Counted from the stretch's first letter, positions 28,859-37,404 are shown. The stretch is 64,000 nucleotides of DNA from Lachnospiraceae bacterium KM106-2 (GCA_009731425.1 AP018794.1:2239960-2303959); one strand, 5' to 3'. Program-made: numbers and translations. The notes: generated by a model from the sequence alone, not told the origin.

Positions 28859-30313
28859 TTACCTCTTAATGAGAGCCAGTAATTTTAAGCGGGATGTCCA
28901 GAGGGCAATACCGATAAACGTTGTTCCTGAAACAGCTGCGGCTGCTTGTAATCCTCGACTGCTCTTTGTTGTCTCTTTCTTAGTTTGTGATACAGGTTTT
29001 GTTGTTGGAGAAGTCTCTTCCTGTGCTTCCTCTTGAGTAGCTTCTTCCTTCTTTTCTTCCGTTGTAGAAGATTTCTCTTCTGTAGCTGCTGGTACTTGGG
29101 TAGCTTCTGGTGCTTTGGTAGCTTCAGTCTGCTCCGTTACCGTTGTATTTGTACTCGAATCTGTATCTGAATTCACTGAAGTCGAATTATTCACTACTGC
29201 TGGTGTCTTGGTTGCACTTGGCACTTTTGTTGCCGATGGTGCTTTTGTTACAGATGGTACCTTAGTTGCAGCCGGCACCTTAGTTGCTACCGGTATCTTA
29301 GTTGCAGCCGGTACCTTAGTCGCACTTGGTGCTTTCGTAGGGGCTGGTGTCGCTTCTACGACTGGAGTAGGAGTCACTACATCATTGTTGTCTTCTTGTG
29401 ATCCTCCTATAGATAGTGGAGACTGTGTTAGATTCACTTCTCCTTCTACTTTCATTAACGAGGTATAATCAATTTTTAATCTTGCATCGATAAATTGATT
29501 TCCCATTATTGCTACATGAGGATTTACTTTTATTTTGATAAATTCGTCATAGGACGGAAGTGTGATGGAGAAGCAATTTGGATTTCCGTTAGCATCCTTC
29601 GCTTCCACCACTGCATCTACATAAGACTGATCCGCTTGTATAACCTGCATTTCCTGAAGGTATGCCGTGATCGTACCAAGCTGCATCTTTGTTGTGTAAA
29701 GATACATTCTTGCAACTCCGTCTTTTACCGAAATACGTGCTTTCTCTTCTAGTGAAGTTCCTGCCATTGAAGACTGATTCATGGATGCATGCCAGAAATA
29801 AGAATTCACTTCATAAACTCCATCTTTTAATCTACCATCGTCAGCTTGTAAGGTATCTGCTTTCACAATCACGCGTACCGTATGTGTCATAACGCCTGCT
29901 GCTCCTGTGTTTACCTGCATTACAAGGTAGGCTGGTTCATCGAAAGATGTAAGGGATAAATTCACATACTTCTTTCCATTCTCTTCACTAACTGCAAGCG
30001 GAGTTTCCACCCCATTCACTTTCTGCATTAATTTTGTGATCATCGGACTTGTGTATGACAAGCGAAGTGTCGCCGTTCCATTCTCGATCAAAACTGTTAG
30101 ATTCTGTTTATCCATAAAGTTTCCTGCCATTGAACTAACGTCTGTATCGACTTTATAGATTTCTATGTCTGCGGTATATTTACCTGATTGTAAGTTTGAA
30201 TTTTGTTCTTGTGTCATGGAAGTGCCCATAGCCATAACTGGAACCTGTACTCCCATTAATACGATTGTGGCAATAAGGCAAAACGCTGCCATCTTATTCG
30301 TTTGTTTTCTCAT
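28859..30313 (-). CDS. Surface heme receptor with two NEAT domains
   Basis: 484 residues. Signal peptide is 1-29. NEAT-like domain 1 is about 41-150 and domain 2 about 163-280. Each opens with the same loop (VDTDVSSMAGNFMDK; MNQSSMAGTSLEEK) followed by beta strands of the immunoglobulin-like NEAT fold. A low-complexity Ala/Thr/Pro/Val stalk spans about 315-450. A C-terminal hydrophobic helix with basic end (ALIKR) follows; there is no LPXTG. NEAT domains take heme from hemoproteins. First gene of a Fur-controlled heme operon. The second-domain Tyr motif is not obvious, so heme ligation needs checking. Confidence 0.8.
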   Translation of the reverse strand: MRKQTNKMAAFCLIATIVLMGVQVPVMAMGTSMTQEQNSNLQSGKYTADIEIYKVDTDVSSMAGNFMDKQNLTVLIENGTATLRLSYTSPMITKLMQKVNGVETPLAVSEENGKKYVNLSLTSFDEPAYLVMQVNTGAAGVMTHTVRVIVKADTLQADDGRLKDGVYEVNSYFWHASMNQSSMAGTSLEEKARISVKDGVARMYLYTTKMQLGTITAYLQEMQVIQADQSYVDAVVEAKDANGNPNCFSITLPSYDEFIKIKVNPHVAIMGNQFIDARLKIDYTSLMKVEGEVNLTQSPLSIGGSQEDNNDVVTPTPVVEATPAPTKAPSATKVPAATKIPVATKVPAATKVPSVTKAPSATKVPSATKTPAVVNNSTSVNSDTDSSTNTTVTEQTEATKAPEATQVPAATEEKSSTTEEKKEEATQEEAQEETSPTTKPVSQTKKETTKSSRGLQAAAAVSGTTFIGIALWTSRLKLLALIKR

Positions 30314-30342
30314 ATGTTCCTCCCGTTTATTTGCTCTTTCCC

Positions 30343-30386
30343 ACTATAACAAACATTTAATACAAGGTCAACGAGAATGATTCTCA
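30343..30386 (-). promoter_or_regulatory. Fur-controlled promoter of the heme-uptake operon
   Basis: Minus strand TTGACC (30366-30371), 17-base spacer, TATAGT (30343-30348). A 7-1-7 Fur box TGAGAATCATTCTCG (30372-30386) abuts the -35. The Fur box overlaps the last codons of the upstream flavodoxin/split-barrel gene. A GGGAGG ribosome site follows before ATG 30313. Confidence 0.88.
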
Positions 30387-31204
30387 TTAACAACCATGAT
30401 CTGTTTACTTGCATATCCCTTTTTCTTTAAGTCACTGCACAAAAATTCATACCGATTCGGTACAATCTTAATGATATGCATATCGATAGGAAGATGCTCT
30501 ACCGTTTCAGCTAGGTATCCCCTTTTCTCGAATACCTCAAGAAATTCTTTCCCATCTCTCTCAATAACGCTGGCCTTTCCACTGACTTGCATCCCCATTA
30601 ACTCATTCATACTGGAATACGATTCAAATACAGAGAAAGAAACCTGGTCATTGCGAAGTAAGCCGCTAAACTTCATACCTCCTTCCGATATCAGATAAAA
30701 ACAGTTATTAAAAAAGAGATATTCGATTGGTGTACAACGCACCTGATAATTGATTCCTGTTGCTAATGCTCCCGTATTATGCTCTTTTAAAAAGTGATAG
30801 ATTTCCTGCTTTAACTCTTCCTCTGGCATCTGCTTTTCTTCAATAGAACAAGTCTCTCTGATCTTAGCTGCGATCTCATACGTCTTATCCTTGTTCAATA
30901 TGAAATAGTAATCATCCATTTCGCTTGCAAAATAGAGTTCATATTGCGGATGTCCTCCACATTCGATCACAATTGTTTTGTTACACTCATGATAAGTCTT
31001 TAACTTGTCCATCACGCTAAAGAGCCGCTTTACCACATCTACCTGCTCATTACTAAAGATGACGAGCAGATTTCGATAGGAACGATCATATGTAACTTCA
31101 TTCAGTCCACATACCTTTGCATTTCCAACGATACACCCTAGTATTTTACTTACCTTCTTTGCCACCAGATCGGTTTCTTCATAAACAATAAGTGATGAAA
31201 TCAT
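30368..31204 (-). CDS. Flavodoxin-like/FMN-binding split-barrel fusion protein
   Basis: 278 residues from ATG 31204, five bases after GGAGG; a further upstream ATG (31225) lacks a site. Residues 1-120 look like a degenerate flavodoxin fold (MISSLIVYEETDLVAKKVSK; YRNLLVIFSN). Residues about 140-278 resemble the PNPOx/HugZ FMN split barrel (FLKEHNTGALATG; CTPIEYLFFNNCFYLISEGG; MQVSGKASVIERDGKEFLEV). It lies directly upstream of the heme operon in the same direction. Members of this barrel include heme-degrading HugZ/HutZ, so a reductive heme-modifying or flavin reductase role is possible. Function not established. Confidence 0.6.
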   Translation of the reverse strand: MISSLIVYEETDLVAKKVSKILGCIVGNAKVCGLNEVTYDRSYRNLLVIFSNEQVDVVKRLFSVMDKLKTYHECNKTIVIECGGHPQYELYFASEMDDYYFILNKDKTYEIAAKIRETCSIEEKQMPEEELKQEIYHFLKEHNTGALATGINYQVRCTPIEYLFFNNCFYLISEGGMKFSGLLRNDQVSFSVFESYSSMNELMGMQVSGKASVIERDGKEFLEVFEKRGYLAETVEHLPIDMHIIKIVPNRYEFLCSDLKKKGYASKQIMVVNENHSR

Positions 31205-31275
31205 ACGCGCCTCCATAATTTCCATAATTTTATAGTTTATTTCACATAATTTTTATGTACTTATGTTCATTCTTA

Positions 31276-31284
31276 TGCTATGAT
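31276..31284 (+). promoter_or_regulatory. Extended -10 promoter of the acetate transporter gene
   Basis: TGC-TATGAT with no clear -35, about 48 bases upstream of ATG 31333. Confidence 0.4.
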
Positions 31285-31332
31285 AGGAAAGCATTTTTTT
31301 ATTTATTGAAACATTTATTGAGGAGAATAAGA

Positions 31333-31941
31333 ATGAATCAGGAAACTAAAGTAAAAGTAGTTACTGCAGACCCATCCGCACTTGGATTATTCGGTCTTGC
31401 AATTATCACATTGGTAGCATCATCACAAAAGTTAGGACTTACAAGCGGTGTATCTTTCGTCCTTCCTTGGGCGATCTTCTTAGGCGCTAGTGCTCAGCTT
31501 TTGGCTTCTATCAATGACTTCAAACATAACAATACATTCGGTGCAACAGCATTCGGTGCTTATGCATTCTTCTGGTATGCAGTAGGATTCACTTGGATGA
31601 TACAAAACGGCGTATTCGGATCTGCATTAGCCGGCAGTATCGATACGAAACAATTAGGCTTTGCTTACCTTGGATATCTAGTGTTTACATTATTTATGAC
31701 AATCGGTGCAATGGAAACTCACAAAGTTCTCTTTACGATCTTTGTCTTAATTGATTTCTTATTCCTTGGATTAACATTAACAAGTTTTGAGATCATGACA
31801 CACGCTACTCATATGTTAGCTGCTGTATCTGAACTTTTAATCGCCATCGTATCTTTCTATGGCTGCGGAGCTGCTGTATTAAATACACATTTCGGAAAGA
31901 CTTTCCTTCCAGTAGGAAAACCTTTCGGAATCTTCAAATAG
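31333..31941 (+). CDS. Acetate/succinate transporter (GPR1/FUN34/YaaH family)
   Basis: 202 residues from ATG 31333, after GAGGAG. Six membrane segments. Family marks are the N-terminal ADPSALGLFGLAIITLVASS (the NPA-like motif is DPS here), FLGASAQLLASINDFKHNNT and FGAYAFFWYAVGF. These channels move short-chain monocarboxylates, mainly acetate. An acetate-producing fermentative anaerobe is a natural host. The gene converges with a small Cys-rich protein gene; the shared terminator region has been split by family B element 1. Confidence 0.9.
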   Translation: MNQETKVKVVTADPSALGLFGLAIITLVASSQKLGLTSGVSFVLPWAIFLGASAQLLASINDFKHNNTFGATAFGAYAFFWYAVGFTWMIQNGVFGSALAGSIDTKQLGFAYLGYLVFTLFMTIGAMETHKVLFTIFVLIDFLFLGLTLTSFEIMTHATHMLAAVSELLIAIVSFYGCGAAVLNTHFGKTFLPVGKPFGIFK

Positions 31942-31952
31942 TTTTAATAACA

Positions 31953-31986
31953 AGAGAGCCAGTACATTAACTGTACTGGCTCTCTT
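31953..31986. terminator. Terminator hairpin, left duplicate flanking family B element 1
   Basis: GAGAGCCAGTACA / TGTACTGGCTCTC with loop TTAAC, directly after the acetate transporter stop. Identical over 34 bases to 32219-32252. Confidence 0.88.
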
Positions 31987-32218
31987 AGATTTTAAACAAA
32001 TACTTTTATTCACTGAAATTGAATGCTAGGGGAGAGGATTGGAGAACATCGTTCTCCAATTAAATCAGAAGCCAGAAACCGCGCTTTTTGGCTTCTGGAC
32101 AGGTGCGAGCAGGTGGACGTTTTTCCCACTTGCACGAACGAGTACCTGTCAACTCCAATTGAAATAACTGGATGAAAGGTGCCTTTCATCCAGACTTGGC
32201 GGCTTTGTCGACAAGTCG
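31987..32218 (+). mobile_element. Family B structured element, copy 1 (232 nt)
   Basis: Homologous, in opposite orientation, to 48321-48550, with several stems preserved by compensatory changes. Stems are GGAGAAC/GTTCTCC (32041-32057), AGAAGCCA/TGGCTTCT (32067-32097) and an outer CAGGT/ACCTG around an inner AGGTGG/CCACTT (about 32099-32149). A near-perfect GGATGAAAGG/CCTTTCATCC (32170-32191) and CTTG/CAAG around TTTGTCGA (32195-32215) complete the set. Unpaired GCGAG and GCACGAACGAG are conserved. No ORF. It is flanked by perfect 34-base direct duplicates of a bidirectional terminator, so I read it as a small mobile or structured-RNA element. The class is unknown. Confidence 0.65.
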
Positions 32219-32252
32219 AGAGAGCCAGTACATTAACTGTACTGGCTCTCTT
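32219..32252. terminator. Terminator hairpin, right duplicate flanking family B element 1
   Basis: Same 34 bases as 31953-31986, next to the stop of the convergent minus-strand gene. The stop codon TAA overlaps its T-tract. Confidence 0.88.
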
Positions 32253-32447
32253 TTATAATGACTTCTCACAATCTTCTCGATTTAAAAAGAATGTATATCC
32301 GATCATACTTCGGCTGATGCAGTTGTTTCCTTCACAACAGCATCCATACCCCTCGATCTCAAAGGTTGTATCCGTAAGCTCGATCACCTTCCCTGATAAG
32401 ATCTGCCCATTCTCTTTAAAATATACGATATCGCCTTCTTTGATCAT
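32253..32447 (-). CDS. Small Cys-rich protein (64 aa), unknown
   Basis: ATG 32447 follows AAGGAG; an in-frame codon at 32465 has no site. The N-terminal half looks like a small beta barrel of KOW/SH3 type (KEGDIVYFKENGQILSGKVI). It is followed by a Cys cluster, GYGCCCEGNNC, that could bind metal. I do not recognise the family. It starts 23 bases after the DUF255 protein gene stops and may be co-transcribed. Confidence 0.65.
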   Translation of the reverse strand: MIKEGDIVYFKENGQILSGKVIELTDTTFEIEGYGCCCEGNNCISRSMIGYTFFLNREDCEKSL

Positions 32448-32469
32448 TTTATTTCTCCTTATCATTTCG

Positions 32470-34545
32470 TTAAATCTGGTACTTTCGATAATCCAAATGT
32501 TCTTCCAAGTAGTCTTTTAATGCCTCCATCCCTGCAATTGGTGGAAGACAGCTAATATTTTCGCAAATATAAAATTGACTCTCATCCACAACTCTCTTAT
32601 ATTCTGCCGCAAACGGTGCCACAATAGCAAGTCCTTCTACATTTTCTTCCTCGATCACAAGGATCGTTGTATTCGGCATGTAATACTGATGCAATAACTG
32701 CTGTAGCTCATCATGATCAAGTCGATCTTTGATCACACAGACTAACTCATAGTTTTCTAACAATTTTATCATGAGTGCACAAAGAGCAAAGGAATATGCG
32801 GATGGATACGCTGAAATCTCTCTTCCAAGAAACTGAAACTGCTTTTCTACAAGCTCCCAATAAGAATCCTTTCTTGTTAGCTTTTCTAGCTTAGCGAGGA
32901 CATAGGCTGCCACGGAATTTCCTGATGGAATAGCACCATCATAGACTTCTTTTGGCTTTAAGATCAAGCTCTCTGCATCTGATCCATAGAAATAGAATCC
33001 TCCATCCTGTGCATCCCAAAATAGTCGAATCATCTCATCGGCATCTCGTACTGCAGATACAAGATAATTTGGTGCAAATGTTGCCTCATAAAGAGTGATC
33101 TGTGCCAGACTAAAGAATGCATAATCTTCGAGATTACCTAGTCCATAGCGATGCTCATCTCGGTATCTGATATACAAACGATCGTTCTCATCCCGCATAG
33201 TATCAGCAAGGAACTGCTGTGCCTTCATAGCAACGTTTAGATACGTCTCATCTCCTAGTGCCTGATACGCCTTTGTAAATGCTATGATCATCAAGCTATT
33301 CCACGAAGTTAAGATTTTATCATCCTTATGAAGTGACATTCGCTGCTTTCGGTATTCATATAGTTTTTCTCTCGACTGCTTATTCTTTTTCAATTCTTCC
33401 GTATCTATCGGCATTCCGATCCGATTTGGAATATTGGATCCTTCAAAGTTTCCTTCTTCGGTGATCTGATAAAATCCATTGAACCTCGTTCCCTCTTCTT
33501 CGCCTAATACTTTGATCACTTCCTCTGGGGTAAAGACATAATATTTGCCTTCTTCTCCTTCGCTATCTGCGTCCTGGGCACAGTAAAATCCTCCGTTATC
33601 GTCGGTCATCTCAGCCATAATATACTGCAAAGTCTCTCGAATGATCATCTCGTATAACGGATTCTTAGTCATCTGATAAGCTTCTGCATAAACCATGACA
33701 AGCAATGCATTATCATATAACATCTTCTCAAAGTGAGGAACCAACCACTTCTCATCTGTGGAGTACCTGGAAAATCCTCCTCCAATATGATCGTATATGC
33801 CTCCTTGATACATAGACTCTAATGTCTTCTCTACCATATGGATCGCAAATTCATCTTGATACAGCGCACCATATCGTAGTAAAAATAATAGATTATGGGG
33901 AGTCGGGAACTTCGGCGCCTGTCCGAATCCACCATACTCTTCATCAAATTGCTGATGAAATCCGATATAACCTTTCCCAAAGATCAGCTTGCTTAGCTCA
34001 ATCTTCTTTGTATCTTTTTCTCCTTTGGACTGATTCTGCAAGATCCGTACGATCTCTTGTCCTGATTCATTGAGTCGCTGCCGTTCGGTCTTCCACATCC
34101 GGCTTACGGTTGCCAAAAGCTCCATTAAACCGAGCATCTGTCCTTTGGAATTCTTCGGCAAATACGTACCTGCATAAAATGGTTCTTGATTCGGTGTCAT
34201 CAAGATGGTAAGAGGCCATCCACCATGACCATTCATAGCTTGACAGATATTCATATAGATGGTATCTACATCGGGACGCTCTTCCTTATCAACTTTAATG
34301 GAAATAAAGTTGGCATTGAGGGCATCGGCTACTTCTTGATTCTCAAATGATTCACGCTCCATGACGTGACACCAATGACAGGTACTATAGCCGATACTTA
34401 GAAAGATTGGCTTGTCTTCCGACTGCGCTTTGGCAAAGGCTTCCTCACTCCATGGATACCAGTTAACTGGGTTGTAGGCATGTTGGAGGAGATAGGGGGA
34501 TTTCTCGTGGATTAAGTGGTTGGGTTCTTTTGTTTCTTTGGTCAT
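32470..34545 (-). CDS. Thioredoxin-domain DUF255 protein (YyaL/SPATA20 family)
   Basis: 691 residues, normal for the family. The N-terminal thioredoxin-like domain (about 1-170) has [20 protein letters not shown] and the redox motif C56-H-W-C59-H, then [20 protein letters not shown]. An alpha/alpha-barrel follows (about 180-640) with [20 protein letters not shown] and [14 protein letters not shown]. Cytoplasmic; the exact reaction is unknown, with proposals including thiol redox and sugar-epimerase-like chemistry. ATG follows GAGGTG. It probably heads a two-gene transcript with the Cys-rich small protein. Confidence 0.93.
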   Translation of the reverse strand: MTKETKEPNHLIHEKSPYLLQHAYNPVNWYPWSEEAFAKAQSEDKPIFLSIGYSTCHWCHVMERESFENQEVADALNANFISIKVDKEERPDVDTIYMNICQAMNGHGGWPLTILMTPNQEPFYAGTYLPKNSKGQMLGLMELLATVSRMWKTERQRLNESGQEIVRILQNQSKGEKDTKKIELSKLIFGKGYIGFHQQFDEEYGGFGQAPKFPTPHNLLFLLRYGALYQDEFAIHMVEKTLESMYQGGIYDHIGGGFSRYSTDEKWLVPHFEKMLYDNALLVMVYAEAYQMTKNPLYEMIIRETLQYIMAEMTDDNGGFYCAQDADSEGEEGKYYVFTPEEVIKVLGEEEGTRFNGFYQITEEGNFEGSNIPNRIGMPIDTEELKKNKQSREKLYEYRKQRMSLHKDDKILTSWNSLMIIAFTKAYQALGDETYLNVAMKAQQFLADTMRDENDRLYIRYRDEHRYGLGNLEDYAFFSLAQITLYEATFAPNYLVSAVRDADEMIRLFWDAQDGGFYFYGSDAESLILKPKEVYDGAIPSGNSVAAYVLAKLEKLTRKDSYWELVEKQFQFLGREISAYPSAYSFALCALMIKLLENYELVCVIKDRLDHDELQQLLHQYYMPNTTILVIEEENVEGLAIVAPFAAEYKRVVDESQFYICENISCLPPIAGMEALKDYLEEHLDYRKYQI

Positions 34546-34624
34546 ATAATCACCTCTCTATTATTTTTTGGTCAATAGAAGTATTGTTTGAGATGGTGGA
34601 GAATATTATACAGAAAGAAAACCA

Positions 34625-34653
34625 TTGACAAGTATTCATTTTTATTGTATACT
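34625..34653 (+). promoter_or_regulatory. Promoter upstream of the cold-shock gene
   Basis: TTGACA (34625-34630), 17-base spacer, TATACT (34648-34653). Predicted leader of about 120 bases before ATG 34783, typical of cold-shock genes. Confidence 0.75.
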
Positions 34654-34682
34654 GAGTTTAGTATTTAAATGCTTAATCTGAT

Positions 34683-34745
34683 TCACATATTTTTGTAAAT
34701 GATTATCCATGTATAATAATTTACAAAAATATGTGATTTTTTTTT
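34683..34745 (+). promoter_or_regulatory. Long AU-rich leader hairpin with T-tract (attenuator or sRNA terminator)
   Basis: Perfect 18-bp inverted repeat (34683-34700 and 34719-34736; arm TCACATATTTTTGTAAAT), 18-base loop, then nine T. It has the form of an intrinsic terminator between the csp promoter and its ribosome site. It could attenuate csp transcription, respond to temperature, or end a short leader RNA of about 85 nt. Confidence 0.65.
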
Positions 34746-34782
34746 CCATCTAAATATAATAAAAATTTGGAGGTATCTTATT

Positions 34783-34986
34783 ATGAATAAAGGTACAGTA
34801 AAATGGTTTAACTCAGAAAAAGGTTTTGGTTTTATTACAAACGATGCAACAAATGAAGACATTTTCGTTCATTTCTCTGGAATTGCTACTGAAGGTTTCA
34901 AATCTATAGATGAAGGTCAAAGAGTAACATTTGACATTACATCTGGCAACAGAGGCGACCAAGCAGTTAATGTTTGTGCAGCATAA
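34783..34986 (+). CDS. Cold-shock protein (CspA family)
   Basis: 67 residues, the full length of a CSD protein. RNP1 is KGFGFITN and RNP2 DIFVHFSGI; the opening [14 protein letters not shown] is canonical. Single-stranded nucleic-acid chaperone. GGAGG precedes the ATG. Expression is probably governed by the long structured leader. Confidence 0.95.
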   Translation: MNKGTVKWFNSEKGFGFITNDATNEDIFVHFSGIATEGFKSIDEGQRVTFDITSGNRGDQAVNVCAA

Positions 34987-35000
34987 CTCCTAAATCATAA

Positions 35001-35054
35001 AAAAGCACCTGTGAACCAATGCGTATACACGTATAGTTCTCAGGTGCTTTTTTT
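35001..35054 (+). terminator. Terminator of the cold-shock gene
   Basis: AAAAGCACCTG / CAGGTGCTTTT with an internal GAAC/GTTC and a GCGTATACAC-containing apex, followed by T-tract. Confidence 0.85.
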
Positions 35055-35194
35055 CACTTGTGATTATATTAGGTGATTGACAAGTGATATTATACATATT
35101 TGACCTATAATACTTTCACACATTATGATTTTACTCCGAGTGCCTTACTAAAATTCACCTGCATAGTTTCATATGACAATGTATAAAAAAGTGC

Positions 35195-35242
35195 GCCTAT
35201 TACTACAATAATATTTGGACAAAATATATTGTAGTAATAGGC
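35195..35242. repeat. 16-bp inverted repeat in the alr leader
   Basis: Arms 35195-35210 and 35227-35242 (CCTATTACTACAATA and its complement) with a 16-base loop, ending about 10 bases before the GGAGGG ribosome site of alr. Could be an operator or an mRNA hairpin that affects translation. Confidence 0.6.
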
Positions 35243-35262
35243 CAAAGACATCGGAGGGATAT

Positions 35263-36435
35263 ATGAATACAGACACATTACTAAAATGGTGTGAACTTGA
35301 TTTATCGATATTAAAAAGCAACCTGGAAGCAATTCGAAGTATTCTTCATAAACATACAAAGATTATGGCGGTACTTAAGGATGATGCTTATTCTCATGGT
35401 GACTTTATCATTGCACAAGAATTGATCAATGCAGGAATCGACTGGTTCGCAGTATCAACAATAGATGAAGCCATTCGTTTGAGAACTCATCAAATTGATT
35501 GCCCCATTCTTATTTTAAGTTATACTGTGCCTGCACGATTTCATGAATTGGTTCAATATGACCTAACACAAACCGTATTTTCTTTTGAATATGGAATTTG
35601 TTTAGAAAATTATCTTATGACAGTTAAACAGACAATCAATATACATTTAATGATTGATACCGGAATGCATCGAGAAGGAATCCTGTATGATGAAACAGAA
35701 CAAAATCTAGATAAGATCATTCGCTTATATCAGTCTGATGCTTTACACGTATCCGGAATCTATACGCATTTTTCCGTTGCTGATAGTCGTAGTATCGATG
35801 ACATTGAGTATACCAAAAAGCAACATACACTATTTCAAACATTACTAAAACAGTTAAAACAACAAGGCTTCATTACTGGTATCACTCATGCTCAGAATAC
35901 TCCTGCGGTTTTACAATATCCAGAGTTTCAATATGATTACGTTCGAATCGGTACATTATTATTCGGAATGCCTTATGGCGAAATAAGTAAGCTTCCCATC
36001 GCAAAAATCATATCACCTTTCTATTTCTTAAAGGCCAAGGTCTTTCAAGTAAAAGAACTACCAAAAGATAAATTTATCAGTTATGGCAATCATTATGCTA
36101 CAACTTCTCCTTCTACGATTGCGCTTGTAAGCCTCGGATATGGGGATGGTTATTCCAGAATGTTTACTGAACATAATCCACAAGTAATCATTCATGACCA
36201 AGAAGCCGCCGTTATCGGTGAAATCTGCATGGATCAACTCATTGTTGATGTTAGCAACATTTCAAATGTCTCTGCCGGAGACATTGTTACACTCATCACG
36301 CCAGATGAACGGCATCCACATACAACTTTGGATTATCTTTCCTCCTGTACAAACTGCCTGAAGCATGAGCTATTAACTGACATAGGACCACGAGTACAAC
36401 ATATCTATCTAAATTCAACGAAAGAAAAGGATTAA
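35263..36435 (+). CDS. alr: Alanine racemase
   Basis: 390 residues from ATG 35263 after GGAGGG. PLP-dependent interconversion of L- and D-alanine for peptidoglycan. The PLP Lys is in IMAVLKDDAYSHGDF, where the usual NAYGHG is replaced by DDAYSHG. The opposing catalytic Tyr is in VSLGYGDGYSR, and ICMDQLIVDVS is conserved. The divergent active-site loop may indicate a secondary racemase, a VanT-like relative or altered specificity. Membrane segments are absent, so it is cytosolic. Monocistronic. Confidence 0.9.
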   Translation: MNTDTLLKWCELDLSILKSNLEAIRSILHKHTKIMAVLKDDAYSHGDFIIAQELINAGIDWFAVSTIDEAIRLRTHQIDCPILILSYTVPARFHELVQYDLTQTVFSFEYGICLENYLMTVKQTINIHLMIDTGMHREGILYDETEQNLDKIIRLYQSDALHVSGIYTHFSVADSRSIDDIEYTKKQHTLFQTLLKQLKQQGFITGITHAQNTPAVLQYPEFQYDYVRIGTLLFGMPYGEISKLPIAKIISPFYFLKAKVFQVKELPKDKFISYGNHYATTSPSTIALVSLGYGDGYSRMFTEHNPQVIIHDQEAAVIGEICMDQLIVDVSNISNVSAGDIVTLITPDERHPHTTLDYLSSCTNCLKHELLTDIGPRVQHIYLNSTKEKD

Positions 36436-36510
36436 TTTCTTCACCCAAAGGGTAGCAGTCTACGGGATTAAAAGCCTATTAAAATAAGTCTTCTCTCGTT
36501 GAACAAAGTA

Positions 36511-36550
36511 TAAAAAATAAGTGCATCAGAAGTATATTCCAATGCACTTA
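36511..36550 (-). terminator. Terminator of the FKBP gene
   Basis: Minus strand TAAGTGCAT / ATGCACTTA, then TTTTTTA. Confidence 0.7.
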
Positions 36551-36580
36551 ATAGAATCAAATTGACCGTTGTTATTAAAA

Positions 36581-37006
36581 CTAAATCACTTCTACTAACT
36601 CGATCTTGAAGTTAAGTTCTTTTCCTGCCATCTCATGATTTACATCAAAAGTAATGTTTGTTTCATCTTTTGCGGTAACCTTTGCTAACAATGGCTGTCC
36701 CATCTGATTCATTAACTGAACCTGCTCGCCTACGTTAAGATCTTCAGAACCTGGAAGTTCACTGATTGCGATTACAATGATATTATCTGGATCTGGCATT
36801 CCGTATGCTTCTTCGGGCATAAGATGAATATCCTTGATCTCTCCTACTTTCATTGTTTTAACCGCTTCATCAAATCCTTTAATCATCATTCCCGCGCCAC
36901 AAACGAACTCTAAAGTTTCTCCTCTGTCGTATGAGGAATCAAACTTTGTTCCATCATTGAATGTACCTGTATAGTGTACTCTACAAGTTTTGTTTTCGTT
37001 ATTCAT
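36581..37006 (-). CDS. slyD: FKBP-type peptidyl-prolyl isomerase (SlyD-like)
   Basis: 141 residues. FKBP halves are CRVHYTGTFNDGTKFDSSYD and EFVCGAGMMIKGFDEAVKTM, interrupted by the insert-in-flap domain (MPEEAYGMPDPDNI through FDVNHEMAGKELNFKI). The C-terminal His-rich metal tail of E. coli SlyD is absent. Cytosolic foldase/chaperone. ATG follows AAGGAGAA. Confidence 0.93.
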   Translation of the reverse strand: MNNENKTCRVHYTGTFNDGTKFDSSYDRGETLEFVCGAGMMIKGFDEAVKTMKVGEIKDIHLMPEEAYGMPDPDNIIVIAISELPGSEDLNVGEQVQLMNQMGQPLLAKVTAKDETNITFDVNHEMAGKELNFKIELVEVI

Positions 37007-37145
37007 TTCATGTTCTCCTTTTCCTGTCTATGCTTTGACAGCTAAACGTAATGCATTAATCATATATTATTTTCTGCATTTAATCAATTACTCTTTTCAA
37101 TATTTCAAACATACTCTTGGTATACTAGGACTAGGAGGCGATTTC

Positions 37146-37292
37146 ATGTCTAGAATTAGCAATGAAAGAATCAAAGTTCTAACACTTAATCAGTGTGAAA
37201 AGTATTCTCGTGTCCAAGCAAAAGAGCCACAAAGAGTACAACGACATACTGAGGAAAACTTTAATAACTCGTACAAAACATCCGTAAAATAA
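37146..37292 (+). CDS. Small basic protein (48 aa), unknown
   Basis: ATG 37146 is preceded by AGGAGG at eight bases, and a TATACT hexamer stands 22 bases upstream of that. The sequence is basic and polar (MSRISNERIKVLTLNQCEKY), with no signal peptide. A strong hairpin terminator follows about 60 bases after the stop. Expression signals argue for a real gene; no family recognised. Confidence 0.5.
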   Translation: MSRISNERIKVLTLNQCEKYSRVQAKEPQRVQRHTEENFNNSYKTSVK

Positions 37293-37349
37293 GTACGCTA
37301 AGTTTTAAGCTGTTTTAACTTTATACTCCTACTTTTTTTAAGTTAAACG

Positions 37350-37386
37350 AAAGGCGGTACCCACCTAAATACTGGGTACCGCCTTT
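37350..37386. terminator. Bidirectional terminator
   Basis: AAAGGCGGTACCCA / TGGGTACCGCCTTT between the small plus-strand gene and the lipoprotein gene. Confidence 0.88.
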
Positions 37387-37404
37387 CTATTCAAGAAATA
37401 TTAA

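Noticed and set aside
29115..29468. Long plus-strand ORF with repetitive Val/Ala/Gly/Thr
   Set aside because: Antisense shadow of the Ala/Thr/Pro/Val stalk of the NEAT protein, with no start signals.
31987..32218. Family B elements as group IIC introns, which also target terminators
   Set aside because: Only about 230 bases, no reverse transcriptase, no recognisable domain V hairpin, and group II introns do not duplicate the target hairpin.
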